Assembly (NCBI RefSeq): GCF_014649855.1
Contig: NZ_BMTV01000006.1
Coordinates: 16,449 to 80,448, forward strand
From: Streptomyces roseolus
Lineage (GTDB): Bacteria; Actinomycetota; Actinomycetes; Streptomycetales; Streptomycetaceae
Length of the DNA: 64,000 bases
Direction: 5' to 3'
The stretch's first letter is position 1, and each line of letters opens with the position of its first letter. A program made the position numbers and the translations under genes. The notes under the pieces were generated by a model. It was not told where the DNA came from. It saw nothing but the letters and a program-made list of their open reading frames with translations, and made no database searches. This document shows, in pieces, positions 54,436 to 62,900 of the stretch.

Positions 54436-54474
54436 GTGCGGCGGCCCCCGGACCCCTCCGGGGCGCCGCCGCAC
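54436..54474 (+). terminator. Terminator of the ATP-grasp operon
   Basis: GTGCGGCGGC (54436-54445) pairs with GCCGCCGCAC (54465-54474); inside, CCCCGG (54446-54451) pairs with CCGGGG (54458-54463), with a 6-nt loop and one bulged C. The 16-bp stem lies 31 nt after the methyltransferase stop. A shorter hairpin (CCGCAC/GTGCGG, 54424-54441) overlaps it as an alternative fold. Confidence 0.85.
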
Positions 54475-54826
54475 GGCCGCGTGCCGCCCGGCCCCGGCGG
54501 CGCGGAGGGGACCGTCCACGCCCACCGCGGACCCGGCCCCCCGGCGCGCCCCGAGAACCGGCGCCACGCGTCGGCGGCGGGCGGACCGGCACGGCCGCGG
54601 CCCTCGAACGGCCGCCCGACTCCTGACGGCGCCGCGGCAGCGCCTCCGTCCCGGGCACGCCCCTCGCCGCCCCCGTACGACCCCCTTTGCGCGTCGGGCG
54701 CCGACCGCACGCGGACGCCCCCGGTCCCGCTCCCCGCCGCCCGCCTCCACGGTTCTAGCGCACCGGCTCCCGGGTGTCAGTCCGTAACCTTCCGGGTCCC
54801 GGGCCCGCCCGTCCCGTTGCTAGCTT

Positions 54827-54852
54827 CCGGACCGTTCGACCGTACGGTCCGG
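54827..54852. promoter_or_regulatory. 9-bp inverted repeat upstream of the esterase gene
   Basis: CCGGACCGT (54827-54835), 8-nt spacer, ACGGTCCGG (54844-54852), 64 nt before the TTG start. It could be an operator or a 5' UTR hairpin. The remaining 54475-54826 stretch is GC-rich with no gene I can support. Confidence 0.6.
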
Positions 54853-54916
54853 GGAGGGGTGAGCGGGAGTCCCGTCGCCCTCCGGGCCTTCCCATGCTCT
54901 CGACCCGGAGGTCACG

Positions 54917-55900
54917 TTGGGCGCGCAGCATCCCTCGCGCAGGAACATCCTCAAGTCCGCGGGCGGCCTGTCGGCCGCCCTGGCCCTGGGCGGTGCGGGC
55001 GTCGTCGCCGCGGCCGGGCCGGCCGCCGCCGTCGGGGACGGCTTCGGGCTGCGGATCGTGGAACGCGGCGAGACCGACCACCGCATGTGGTACTACCGGT
55101 TCTCCACCAGCGCCATCGGCTGGAACCCCGCCGTGAACGTGCTCCTGCCCGACGACTACCACTGGAGCGGCCGCCGCTATCCCGTGCTGTACCTGCTCCA
55201 CGGCGGCGAGCAGGACTTCATCACCTTCGACCGCGAGGGCGTCCGCGCCTGGACCGCGGGCAAGCCGATCATCGTCGTCATGCCCGACGGCGGGCGGACG
55301 GGCTGGTACTCCAACCCGGTCAGCTCCAACGTCGGCCCGCGCAACTGGGAGCACTTCCACATCGCGCAGCTGATCCCGTGGATCGACGCCAACTTCCGCA
55401 CGTACGCCGAGTACGACGGCCGTGCCGTCTCCGGCTTCTCCATGGGCGGTTTCGGCGCGCTGAAGTACGCGGCCAAGTACTACGGCCACTTCGCCTCCGT
55501 CAGCTCCCACTCGGGCCCGGCCAGCCTCCGCCGCGACAACGGCATGGTGGTCCACTGGGCCAACGCCACCTCCGCCGCGCTCGAACTGGGCGGCGGTACG
55601 GTCTACGGCGCGCCGTTCTGGGACGAGGCGCGCGTGAGCGCCGACAACCCGGTCCAGCGGATCGAGAGCTACCGCCACAAGCGGGTCTTCCTGGTCGCCG
55701 GCACGAGTCCGGACCCGGTCAACTGGTTCGACACCGCCAACGAGTCCCATGTCCTCTGGGGACAGCGGGAGTTCCGCTCCCTCCTCGGGAACGCGGGCAT
55801 CCCGCACGAGTGGCACGAGCTGCCGGGCGGCCACCACATCCGCCACGACATGATGCAGCGCGACATCGACGGCATCATCGGCCGGCTCCGCAAGGCGTGA
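54917..55900 (+). CDS. Tat-exported esterase, antigen-85/esterase D family
   Basis: 327 aa. The N-terminus has a twin-arginine signal SRRNILKSAGG followed by a hydrophobic stretch ending around AAAVG (about 40), so it is exported folded. Alpha/beta hydrolase of the PF00756 type: nucleophile Ser175 in GFSMGGFGALKYA, oxyanion region LYLLHGGEQD, and a C-terminal His in LPGGHHIRHD. Family members transfer or hydrolyse acyl groups, for example on trehalose or cell-wall polyols; the substrate is unknown. The TTG start at 54917 is supported by GGAGG 6 nt upstream. A second member is at 62.9 kb. Confidence 0.92.
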   Translation: MGAQHPSRRNILKSAGGLSAALALGGAGVVAAAGPAAAVGDGFGLRIVERGETDHRMWYYRFSTSAIGWNPAVNVLLPDDYHWSGRRYPVLYLLHGGEQDFITFDREGVRAWTAGKPIIVVMPDGGRTGWYSNPVSSNVGPRNWEHFHIAQLIPWIDANFRTYAEYDGRAVSGFSMGGFGALKYAAKYYGHFASVSSHSGPASLRRDNGMVVHWANATSAALELGGGTVYGAPFWDEARVSADNPVQRIESYRHKRVFLVAGTSPDPVNWFDTANESHVLWGQREFRSLLGNAGIPHEWHELPGGHHIRHDMMQRDIDGIIGRLRKA

Positions 55901-56004
55901 GCCCGGTGCGCGGCGCGCCCGTGCGGCGGGCCGCGCACCCCTCCGGTCCGGGAGGACCGACGGGCGACGGGCCGACGCACCACCCCATCCCAAGGAGACC
56001 GCAG

Positions 56005-57501
56005 GTGACGAGCGTTCGACGCCCCGCAGCGGGCGGCCCCCAGCCCTTCCGACGCCGTGCTCCGCACCGGATCGCCGTGTCGGCCCTCACGTCGCTGCTC
56101 CTCGCCGCCGGCGCGCTCGCCGGCGCGTCTCCGGCGCACGCCGCCGCGAGCGATCTCTGCGCCCGGGTCGGCCACCAGGCCGGTTTCCGGGGCGACGCGC
56201 TGGTGACCGCCGTGGCCGTGGCCCTCGCCGAGTCCGGCTGCGACCCCCTGGCGTCCAACACGCAGAACAACTCGCCGGCCTCCACCGACCGCGGCCTGTG
56301 GCAGATCAACGACTACTGGCACTCCGAGGTCGACGACGCCTGCGCCTACGACGCGCAGTGCAACGCGAACGCCGCCTTCGCCATCTCCTCCGGCGGGACG
56401 AACTGGCAGCCCTGGTCCACCTACAACCGGGACCTGCACGAGCGGCACATGGGCGAGGCGCGGGCCGCCGTCGACCGCCTCGGGCACCCGGGGGAACCGG
56501 GGCCCGCCCCGCTCGTGTACCCGGCCGACTCGGGCCGGGTCGTCTCCGCCCGGTCGGCGGACGGCCGCCTGGAGGTGTTCGCCGCCGGCGCCGACGGCGT
56601 GCACCACGCCTGGCAGGTCGAGGCGAACGGCGCCTGGTCGGCGTGGGAGCCGCTCCGCGGTCCGGCCGGCGCCGAGCTGGCCGTCGCGCCGAACGCGGAC
56701 GGCCGTCTGGAGCTCTTCGCGATCGGCGGCGACACCTTCCAGCACCGGTACCAGCTGTCCCCGTCCGGCGGCTGGTCGGACTGGGAGGCCTTCGGCGGGG
56801 GCGGCGCGGACGCGGCCGCCGGGGTGAACGCCGACGGAAGGATCGAGGTCTTCGCCTCCGGTCCGGCCGGGCTGTTCCACAAGTACCAGACGGCGCCGAA
56901 CGGCGGCTGGTCGGACTGGGAGCCGACCGGGGGCGGCCCTGCGGGCGCCCGGGTGGAGATGGCGAAGTCCCGCGACGGACGCCTTGAGGTCTTCGCCCTC
57001 AACGGGGACGTCTTCCAGCACCGGTACCAGACGTCCCCGAACGGCGGATGGTCGCGGTGGGACGCCTTCGGCGGCGGCGGGCACGACCTGACCGTGGACC
57101 ACAACGCCGACGGACGGATCGAGGTCTTCGCCTCCGGGCCGGCCGGCGTCTTCCACAAGTACCAGACGGGCCCCACCGGTTGGTCCGGCTGGGAGGCGAC
57201 GGGAGGCCCCGCGGACGCGCGGCTCACCAGCGAGCGCGGTCCGGACGGGCGGGTCGAGGTCTTCGCGATCAACGCCGGCACCGCCGCGCACGCGTGGCAG
57301 ACGGGGGTCAACGCCCCGTACAGCGCCTGGGAGACCTTCGGCACCGGCGGGACGGAGATCGCCGCCGCGACGAACGCCGACGGCCGGATCGAGGTCTTCG
57401 GGACCAATCCCACCGGCACCTTCCACCGGTGGCAGACCGGCTTCTCCACCTGGTCCGCCTGGGGCTGGGTGAACGACTCCGCCGGACCGGGACTCGACTG
57501 A
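56005..57501 (+). CDS. Secreted lysozyme-like protein fused to a seven-repeat lectin propeller
   Basis: 498 aa. A Sec signal peptide (1-46, ending AHAA) precedes a transglycosylase/lysozyme-like domain (about 47-150, with the catalytic Glu76 in VAVALAESGCDP and STDRGLWQINDYWHSEV) and seven repeats of the form N-ADGR-(I/L)EVFA-x7-(F/H)H-x-(Y/W)Q-x7-WS-x-WE from about 175 to the end. These repeats match the PLL-type lectin propeller, so a seven-bladed sugar-binding propeller is likely. It would cut peptidoglycan or another glycan at a surface it recognises. The GTG has AAGGAG upstream. It follows the esterase gene by 104 nt. Confidence 0.88.
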   Translation: MTSVRRPAAGGPQPFRRRAPHRIAVSALTSLLLAAGALAGASPAHAAASDLCARVGHQAGFRGDALVTAVAVALAESGCDPLASNTQNNSPASTDRGLWQINDYWHSEVDDACAYDAQCNANAAFAISSGGTNWQPWSTYNRDLHERHMGEARAAVDRLGHPGEPGPAPLVYPADSGRVVSARSADGRLEVFAAGADGVHHAWQVEANGAWSAWEPLRGPAGAELAVAPNADGRLELFAIGGDTFQHRYQLSPSGGWSDWEAFGGGGADAAAGVNADGRIEVFASGPAGLFHKYQTAPNGGWSDWEPTGGGPAGARVEMAKSRDGRLEVFALNGDVFQHRYQTSPNGGWSRWDAFGGGGHDLTVDHNADGRIEVFASGPAGVFHKYQTGPTGWSGWEATGGPADARLTSERGPDGRVEVFAINAGTAAHAWQTGVNAPYSAWETFGTGGTEIAAATNADGRIEVFGTNPTGTFHRWQTGFSTWSAWGWVNDSAGPGLD

Positions 57502-57677
57502 CGTGCGACCGGCCGGCGGGCGGAACCCGCCGCGGGGCGCCGCCCGGTGAGCCGGGGCGCCGCCGGTCCCGACGTACGGATCGCGCCATGCGACGGACGG
57601 CGGACGGCCCCGGACGGGCCCGGAGGACGGGAGCGGCGGCCCGGCCGACCGCCCGGGGCCGTGACCTTTCCCACCTT

Positions 57678-57720
57678 GCGTCCGGGGCCGGGGCCGTCCG
57701 GCGGCCCCGGCCCCGGACGC
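57678..57720. terminator. 19-bp perfect hairpin downstream of the lectin gene
   Basis: GCGTCCGGGGCCGGGGCCG (57678-57696) and CGGCCCCGGCCCCGGACGC (57702-57720) with a 5-nt TCCGG loop, 176 nt past the stop. Extremely stable. The rest of 57502-58058 contains an AT-rich island at 57799-57823 (GAAAACTGGAAAAGCGTTC) but no gene I can support. Confidence 0.75.
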
Positions 57721-57993
57721 GGCGCCGTGGCCCGGCCGGGGGTTCCGTCGACGTCCGGGTGTCCCGACGCCCGCCGGAACGTCTCCTTCCGACACCCAGA
57801 AAACTGGAAAAGCGTTCTAAAAGGCGTCCGTGGCGGAGGAGGGGGGTGTCCCCCGTCACAGGAGGCGCGCCCACCCCCGGCCACCGCCCGGCGGACTCCG
57901 GGACGGCCTCGCCGAGGTGCTCGGACGGCCACGGGCCCGGCTCCGGAGCGGCCGGGCCCGTGGACGCCGCCGAGTGGCCGAAGCGCACCGGTA

Positions 57994-58018
57994 CACCCCG
58001 GTAAGGGGTGGGTATCGT
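57994..58018 (+). promoter_or_regulatory. CACCCC-N5-GGGGTG repeat with TATCGT box before the FHA gene
   Basis: Perfect 6-bp inverted repeat (57994-57999, 58005-58010) followed at 58013-58018 by TATCGT, about 40 nt upstream of the FHA start. Plausible operator-promoter. Confidence 0.45.
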
Positions 58019-58058
58019 TCCGCTCGTCCGGCAGGCGGGCGATGCGGAAGGGGGCGCG

Positions 58059-58853
58059 ATGAGCGGTGTGGTCGTACATCTGCCACAGGGCGCGGGAGGC
58101 GCCGACGGCGGCGAACGGCGGTCCGAGGCGGTGACGTTGAGGCTCGGACCGGGCGAGGCCGCGCGCTTCGGCCGCGGCTCCCCGGCCACCCCGGTCGAAC
58201 TCCGCCTCGCCGACGCCGCGGTCTCCCGGCTCGCCGGGGAGATCCGCGTGACCGACGACCACTGGCAGCTGACCAACCACAGCGGCACGCACACCTACCT
58301 CGTGGAGAACCCGGAGGGGGCGGGCGAGTACCTCAGGGTCCCGCCGCGCCGCGTCGGGGCACCTGTCCCCTTCGAGTTCGCCCGGGTCGTGCTGCCCACC
58401 CGGGGCGAACTCCCCGTCACCTTCCAGGTGTTCGCCCCCGACCACGTGTACCTCGACCCCGGGGCCGTCGGCGGCCCCTGGGAGAGCCGCACGGTCACCG
58501 CGTACTCCCTCGACGAGACCGCCACCTACTTCCTCGTCCTCGTCGCGCTCTGCGAACCGCGGCTGCGCGACCAGTCCCGCGTCGCGGTCCCCACCACGCC
58601 CCAGATCGTCGACCGGCTCCGCGCCCCCGCCGGCCGCGCCCCGCTCACCGCGCGGGCCGTCAGCTCGCACATCGACTACCTCGCCGAGGAGAAGCTGCGC
58701 ATCGACGGACACGGGCAGGGCGACCGCCGCAACGGCAAGCGGGAGGAGATCGTCGGGCTCGCGCTCCGCTTCGGACTCGTACGGGAGGAGCACCTCGCCC
58801 TGCTGCCGCCCGCGCCCCGGCCGGCCGGGCACGAGCGGAACCCCGTGCGATGA
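58059..58853 (+). CDS. FHA domain protein
   Basis: 264 aa. The forkhead-associated domain is at about 30-115 (LGPGEAARFGRGSPATPVEL, VSRLAGEI with the conserved Arg/Ser, NHSGTHTYL), followed by a helical region (about 140-255, with YFLVLVALCEPRLRDQSR and VSSHIDYLAEEKLRI). It binds phosphothreonine peptides. GGAAGGGGG precedes the ATG. The next gene, a membrane Ser/Thr kinase, overlaps it by ATGA, so this FHA protein is the obvious substrate or reader of that kinase. Confidence 0.9.
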   Translation: MSGVVVHLPQGAGGADGGERRSEAVTLRLGPGEAARFGRGSPATPVELRLADAAVSRLAGEIRVTDDHWQLTNHSGTHTYLVENPEGAGEYLRVPPRRVGAPVPFEFARVVLPTRGELPVTFQVFAPDHVYLDPGAVGGPWESRTVTAYSLDETATYFLVLVALCEPRLRDQSRVAVPTTPQIVDRLRAPAGRAPLTARAVSSHIDYLAEEKLRIDGHGQGDRRNGKREEIVGLALRFGLVREEHLALLPPAPRPAGHERNPVR

Positions 58854-60256
58854 CGCCCCTCCACGCACGCGGCACCACCCCGGGCCGGGGCGACCTTCCG
58901 GAACGTCTCCCGCCCGGCCACCGCGTGGGGGAGTGGGAGGTCGTCGAGCAGATCGGCACCGGCGGCTGGTCCACGGTCTACGCGGCGCGCCCGGCCCCCG
59001 GACGCGGACGGTCCCCCTCCGCGCGGCGGTCGCGGGAGGCCGCTCCGGTCGCCCTCAAGATCATGCCGACCGCCGGGCTCGCGCCCCTCCAGGCCCGCAG
59101 GATCGCGGAGTCGGCGCGGCGCGAGGTCGCGCTCGGCCGCGGGGCCGGACACCCCCGCCTGATCGGCCTCCTGGACTCCTTCGCGCTCTCCGCACCGGAC
59201 CATCCCTCACTGGACGGCGCCATGGTGCTGGTCATGGAGCGGGCCGCCGGCAGCCTGCGGGAACTCCTCGACGCGGGCGCCGCCGGGGCCGACCGCGACC
59301 GCATCGCCGAGGGCGTCTGCGAAGGGCTCGCCCACCTCCACCGCGCGGGATGGGTCCACGCCGACCTCAAACCGGAGAACGTCCTGCTGGCCGGGGACGG
59401 CTCCGTGAAGCTCTCCGACTTCGGCCTCGCCACCGAACTCTCCGGCACCCACGGCTACGCGCCGCCCCTGGGCACGCTCGACTACCTGCCCCCGGAACGG
59501 CGCCGGGCACCCCTGGGCGAGCTCGGCGTCCAGGTCCGCACCAGCGCCGACATCTGGGCCCTCGGCATCGTCCTCCACGAGCTCTTCGCCTCCGGCGCCT
59601 CCCCGTTCCCCGGCGCCACGCCGATCGCCCGGAGCGCCGCCGCCCAGGAGTACGGGGCGGGCCGCGTCCCCCTCCGGCTCGACCCCGCCGTGCCCCCGTT
59701 CTGGCGCGGGATCATCGCCGACTGCCTCGCCCCCACCCACGCCTCCCGCGCCCCGCACACGGCCGAGAGCCTGCTCGCCCGCATCGCCGCCCGGCGGCCC
59801 GACGGGCCCGGCGGCCCCCCGTCCAGGCTCCGCGGGACCCGGGCGGCGGTCCTCGCCGCCGTGCTCTGCGGCACCGGCGCCGTCCTGTGCGCCGACACGG
59901 CCGGGCACGGCACCGGCGCGCCGGCCGGCACCGTCCGGGTCTTCAACGCGGAGCGGGGCTGCCAGGAGCGGACCGACCGCGACCGGCACTGCAGCCTGGG
60001 CCTGGCGATCGATCCCCACCGCCCCTACACGGCGGAGAACGTCGTGCGGACCCGGGTCTGGCACGGTGACCTCCTCACCGCCGACTGCGTGGTCGACGAC
60101 GGGCAGCCCATCGTCGACGAGGAGGACCTGCGGTCCACCCGCTGGTTCCGCGTCCGCCTCTCCCGCGCCTCCGTGCCGCCCGAGGCCTGGCTCCCCGCCG
60201 TCCGCACCCGGGACAGCCCCGCCCTGCCCCCGTGCCGGCCGGCCGCGGCCCGCTGA
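58850..60256 (+). CDS. Transmembrane Ser/Thr protein kinase
   Basis: 468 aa. Kinase domain about 30-310: glycine loop IGTGGWSTVYAA (35-46), Lys70 in APVALKIM, catalytic loop HADLKPENVLL (170-180) where Ala replaces the Arg of HRD, DFG at 190-192, and LDYLPPERR. One membrane span (about 328-349) leads to an external domain of about 120 residues with several Cys (GCQERTD, RHCSLG, TADCVVDD, PPCRP) and no recognised fold. The ATG overlaps the FHA stop (58850-58853). It probably senses an external signal and phosphorylates the FHA partner. Confidence 0.92.
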   Translation: MTPLHARGTTPGRGDLPERLPPGHRVGEWEVVEQIGTGGWSTVYAARPAPGRGRSPSARRSREAAPVALKIMPTAGLAPLQARRIAESARREVALGRGAGHPRLIGLLDSFALSAPDHPSLDGAMVLVMERAAGSLRELLDAGAAGADRDRIAEGVCEGLAHLHRAGWVHADLKPENVLLAGDGSVKLSDFGLATELSGTHGYAPPLGTLDYLPPERRRAPLGELGVQVRTSADIWALGIVLHELFASGASPFPGATPIARSAAAQEYGAGRVPLRLDPAVPPFWRGIIADCLAPTHASRAPHTAESLLARIAARRPDGPGGPPSRLRGTRAAVLAAVLCGTGAVLCADTAGHGTGAPAGTVRVFNAERGCQERTDRDRHCSLGLAIDPHRPYTAENVVRTRVWHGDLLTADCVVDDGQPIVDEEDLRSTRWFRVRLSRASVPPEAWLPAVRTRDSPALPPCRPAAAR

Positions 60257-60350
60257 CCGTCCCCGGCCGGAGCATCATCGGTATTTCATCGCTCCTCCCT
60301 AGCGTGGCCGCGTCCGGGCGAAGGCCCGGACCTCACGGAGGGGCGTACCG

Positions 60351-62822
60351 ATGGCACGGAGAAGACGGAGGGCACGGCTGCCGGTGGCGGTCGCGGCCCT
60401 GGTGGCGGTGGCGAGCACCACGGCGACCGGCGGGACACCGGCCGGTGCCGCCGCGACGGCGCCGGAGCGGCCGACGATCCGCTACACCGAGTACGGGATC
60501 CCGCACATCATCGCCTCCGACTGGGAGGGCCTGGGCACGGGATACGGCTACGCGGCGGCCAAGGACAACATCTGCACCCTGGCGGACACCTATCTGATGG
60601 TCAACGCCGAGCGGTCCCGCCACCTGGGGCCCGAGGGCAGGACGAGCCCCGGCCAGAACCAGAACACGACCACCAACCTCCACAGCGACCTGTACTTCCA
60701 GCGGATCAAGGACGACGGCGTCGTCGAGCGGCTGCTGGCCCGGCCCGCGCCCGACGGCCCGGAACCCCAGGTCGAGGAGGCCGTCCGCGGCTACGTCCGG
60801 GGATACAACAGGTACCTGGCGGAGACGGGCGCGGCGAACATCTCCGACCCGGCCTGCCGCGGCGCGGCCTGGGTGCGGCCGATCACCGAGATGGACGTCT
60901 ACCGGCACGCGCACGCCGAGATCGTCATGGGCAGCGCCGATCCGCTCCTCGACGGCCAGGTCACCGCCGCGCCCCCGGGGGCGTCGGCGGCGGCCGGGCC
61001 CGCGCCCTCGGCCGAGGAACGCGCGCGGACCGCGCGGGAGACCGCGAAGGCGATCGGCGAGGCGCTGGCCGAGAGCCGCCGGCAGGGCATGGGCAGCAAC
61101 GCGCTGGCGGTCGGCTCGCAGGGCGTCTCCGGCGGCACCGGCATGCTCCTCGCCAACCCGCACTTCCCGTGGCACGGCAAGAACCGGATGTGGCAGAGCC
61201 ACCTGACGATCCCGGGCGAGGTCAACGTCTCCGGGGCCAGTCTGCTCGGCCTGCCCGCGGTGAACATCGGTCACAACGACGACGTCGCCTGGACCCACAC
61301 CGTCGCGACGGTCGCGCCGTTCGGGCTCTTCGACGTGCAGGTCGACCCGCTGGACCCGACCATGTACCTGGTCGACGGCGCCTGGGAGCGGATGAGGTCC
61401 CAGCAGGTCTCCGTCGCGGTCCGCAACGCGGACGGCACGACCGGTACGGTCACCCGGACGCTCTGGTCCACCCGCTACGGACCGGTCACCACCTCGATCC
61501 TCGGCCGCCCGCTGCCCTGGGTGGTCAGCGCCCACGCCGTACGCGACGTGAACATGCACAACCTGCGCGCGCTGAACACCTGGTTCGGGCTCGACCGGGC
61601 CAAGGACGTCCACGACGTGGTGGACGTCCTGGAGACCACCCAGGGCGTCCCCTTCTTCAACACGGTCGCCACCGACCGCCGGGGCAACGCGCTCTACGCC
61701 GACATCCAGGCCGTCCCGAACATCACCGACGCGCACGCGCGGTCCTGCCTCACCGAGACCGGCAAACTGCTGTTCCACCAGTCGCTGCCGCTGTCCAACG
61801 TGCCGCCGGTCTCCATCCTCGACGGCAAGCGCAGCGCCTGCGACTGGCCCGACGACCCGAACGCGGCCGCGCCGGGCCTCCTCGATCCGGCGAAGCAACC
61901 CCGCCTGATCCGCACCGACTTCGTCGGCAACGCCAACGACAGCCCGTGGCTGGCCCATCCGGAGCAGCCGCTGGCCTTCCCCCGGGTGATGGGGGACACG
62001 GCGGCGCCCCGGTCCCTGCGCACCCAGGAGCTGATCCTCACCGCGCAGCGGCGGATCGACGGGACCGACGGCCTGCCCGGCAGGGGCTTCACGCCGGAGA
62101 CCATGGGGAAGCTGCTCTTCGCGGACAACAGCAGGGCGGCGGACCTCACGCTCGACACCACGGTGGCGGCGTGCCGGGGGGTCGCCTTCGGGCTCGTCCT
62201 CGTGGACGGCAACCTCGTCGACATCAAGGAGGCCTGTCCGGTCCTGGCCGGCTGGAAGAGCCACGACTACACGGCGGACAGCCGGGGCTCGTGGCTGTTC
62301 GCCGCCTACTGGCACCATCTGCAGGGCGCGCAGCGCCTGGAGAAGCTGCCCTGGCGGGTCCCGTTCGACCCCAAGGACCCGGTGCACACGCCCAACTCGC
62401 TGGACGGCGGCAGTTCCGCCGTCCGTGACTCCCTCGCACGGGCCGTCCTCGGCCTGCGCAAGGCCGGCATCCCGCTCGACGCGGCGCTCTCGGACGTGCA
62501 GAGGATCACCCGCGGCGGCGAGCAGATCCCGGTCCACGGCTCGTACGGCCTCCTCGGCGTGCTGAACGTGATCGAGCCGGGACAGGTGGACGGCCGGCTC
62601 GACATCGTCTTCGGGTCCAGTTTCGTCCAGCAGGTGCGGTTCACCGCCGAGGGGCCGCCGGAGACGTACTCCGTCCTGGCCTACTCCCAGTCTGCGAACC
62701 CGAACTCGCCGCACCACGCCGACCAGACGAAGTTGTTCGCGGCCGGCGGCTGGGTGACCGAACGGTTCACCGAGGAGCAGATCGCGGCCGCCCCGGACCT
62801 GAGGGTCGTGGTCCTGGACTGA
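60351..62822 (+). CDS. Secreted penicillin-acylase-family amidase
   Basis: 823 aa, Ntn hydrolase. A signal peptide (1-34, ending GAAA) is followed by the alpha chain and spacer up to Gly248; autocleavage before Ser249 (GMG/SNALAVGS) exposes the catalytic Ser of the beta chain, and NPHFPWHG and the oxyanion residues (HNDDVAWTHT) follow. The family includes penicillin and aculeacin acylases, acyl-homoserine-lactone acylases and lipopeptide deacylases. The Arg-rich N-terminus precedes the signal. CGGAGGGG supports the ATG. Its role could be removing acyl tails from competitors' lipopeptides or signals. Confidence 0.94.
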   Translation: MARRRRRARLPVAVAALVAVASTTATGGTPAGAAATAPERPTIRYTEYGIPHIIASDWEGLGTGYGYAAAKDNICTLADTYLMVNAERSRHLGPEGRTSPGQNQNTTTNLHSDLYFQRIKDDGVVERLLARPAPDGPEPQVEEAVRGYVRGYNRYLAETGAANISDPACRGAAWVRPITEMDVYRHAHAEIVMGSADPLLDGQVTAAPPGASAAAGPAPSAEERARTARETAKAIGEALAESRRQGMGSNALAVGSQGVSGGTGMLLANPHFPWHGKNRMWQSHLTIPGEVNVSGASLLGLPAVNIGHNDDVAWTHTVATVAPFGLFDVQVDPLDPTMYLVDGAWERMRSQQVSVAVRNADGTTGTVTRTLWSTRYGPVTTSILGRPLPWVVSAHAVRDVNMHNLRALNTWFGLDRAKDVHDVVDVLETTQGVPFFNTVATDRRGNALYADIQAVPNITDAHARSCLTETGKLLFHQSLPLSNVPPVSILDGKRSACDWPDDPNAAAPGLLDPAKQPRLIRTDFVGNANDSPWLAHPEQPLAFPRVMGDTAAPRSLRTQELILTAQRRIDGTDGLPGRGFTPETMGKLLFADNSRAADLTLDTTVAACRGVAFGLVLVDGNLVDIKEACPVLAGWKSHDYTADSRGSWLFAAYWHHLQGAQRLEKLPWRVPFDPKDPVHTPNSLDGGSSAVRDSLARAVLGLRKAGIPLDAALSDVQRITRGGEQIPVHGSYGLLGVLNVIEPGQVDGRLDIVFGSSFVQQVRFTAEGPPETYSVLAYSQSANPNSPHHADQTKLFAAGGWVTERFTEEQIAAAPDLRVVVLD

Positions 62823-62900
62823 AGGACCGCCACCCGCGAACGACATTCCCCACGAACGGCACCACCCGTGAACGGCATCACCCACGAAGGGAACAGCACG

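Noticed and set aside
54436..56004. Upstream extension of the lysozyme-lectin frame
   Set aside because: It crosses the terminator and lies out of frame over the esterase gene. The GTG at 56005 has a perfect ribosome binding site and a signal peptide.
62818..62900. CACGAACGGCA-like repeats between amidase and esterase genes as operator copies
   Set aside because: The repeats are short and degenerate, and the second esterase seems co-transcribed with the amidase.
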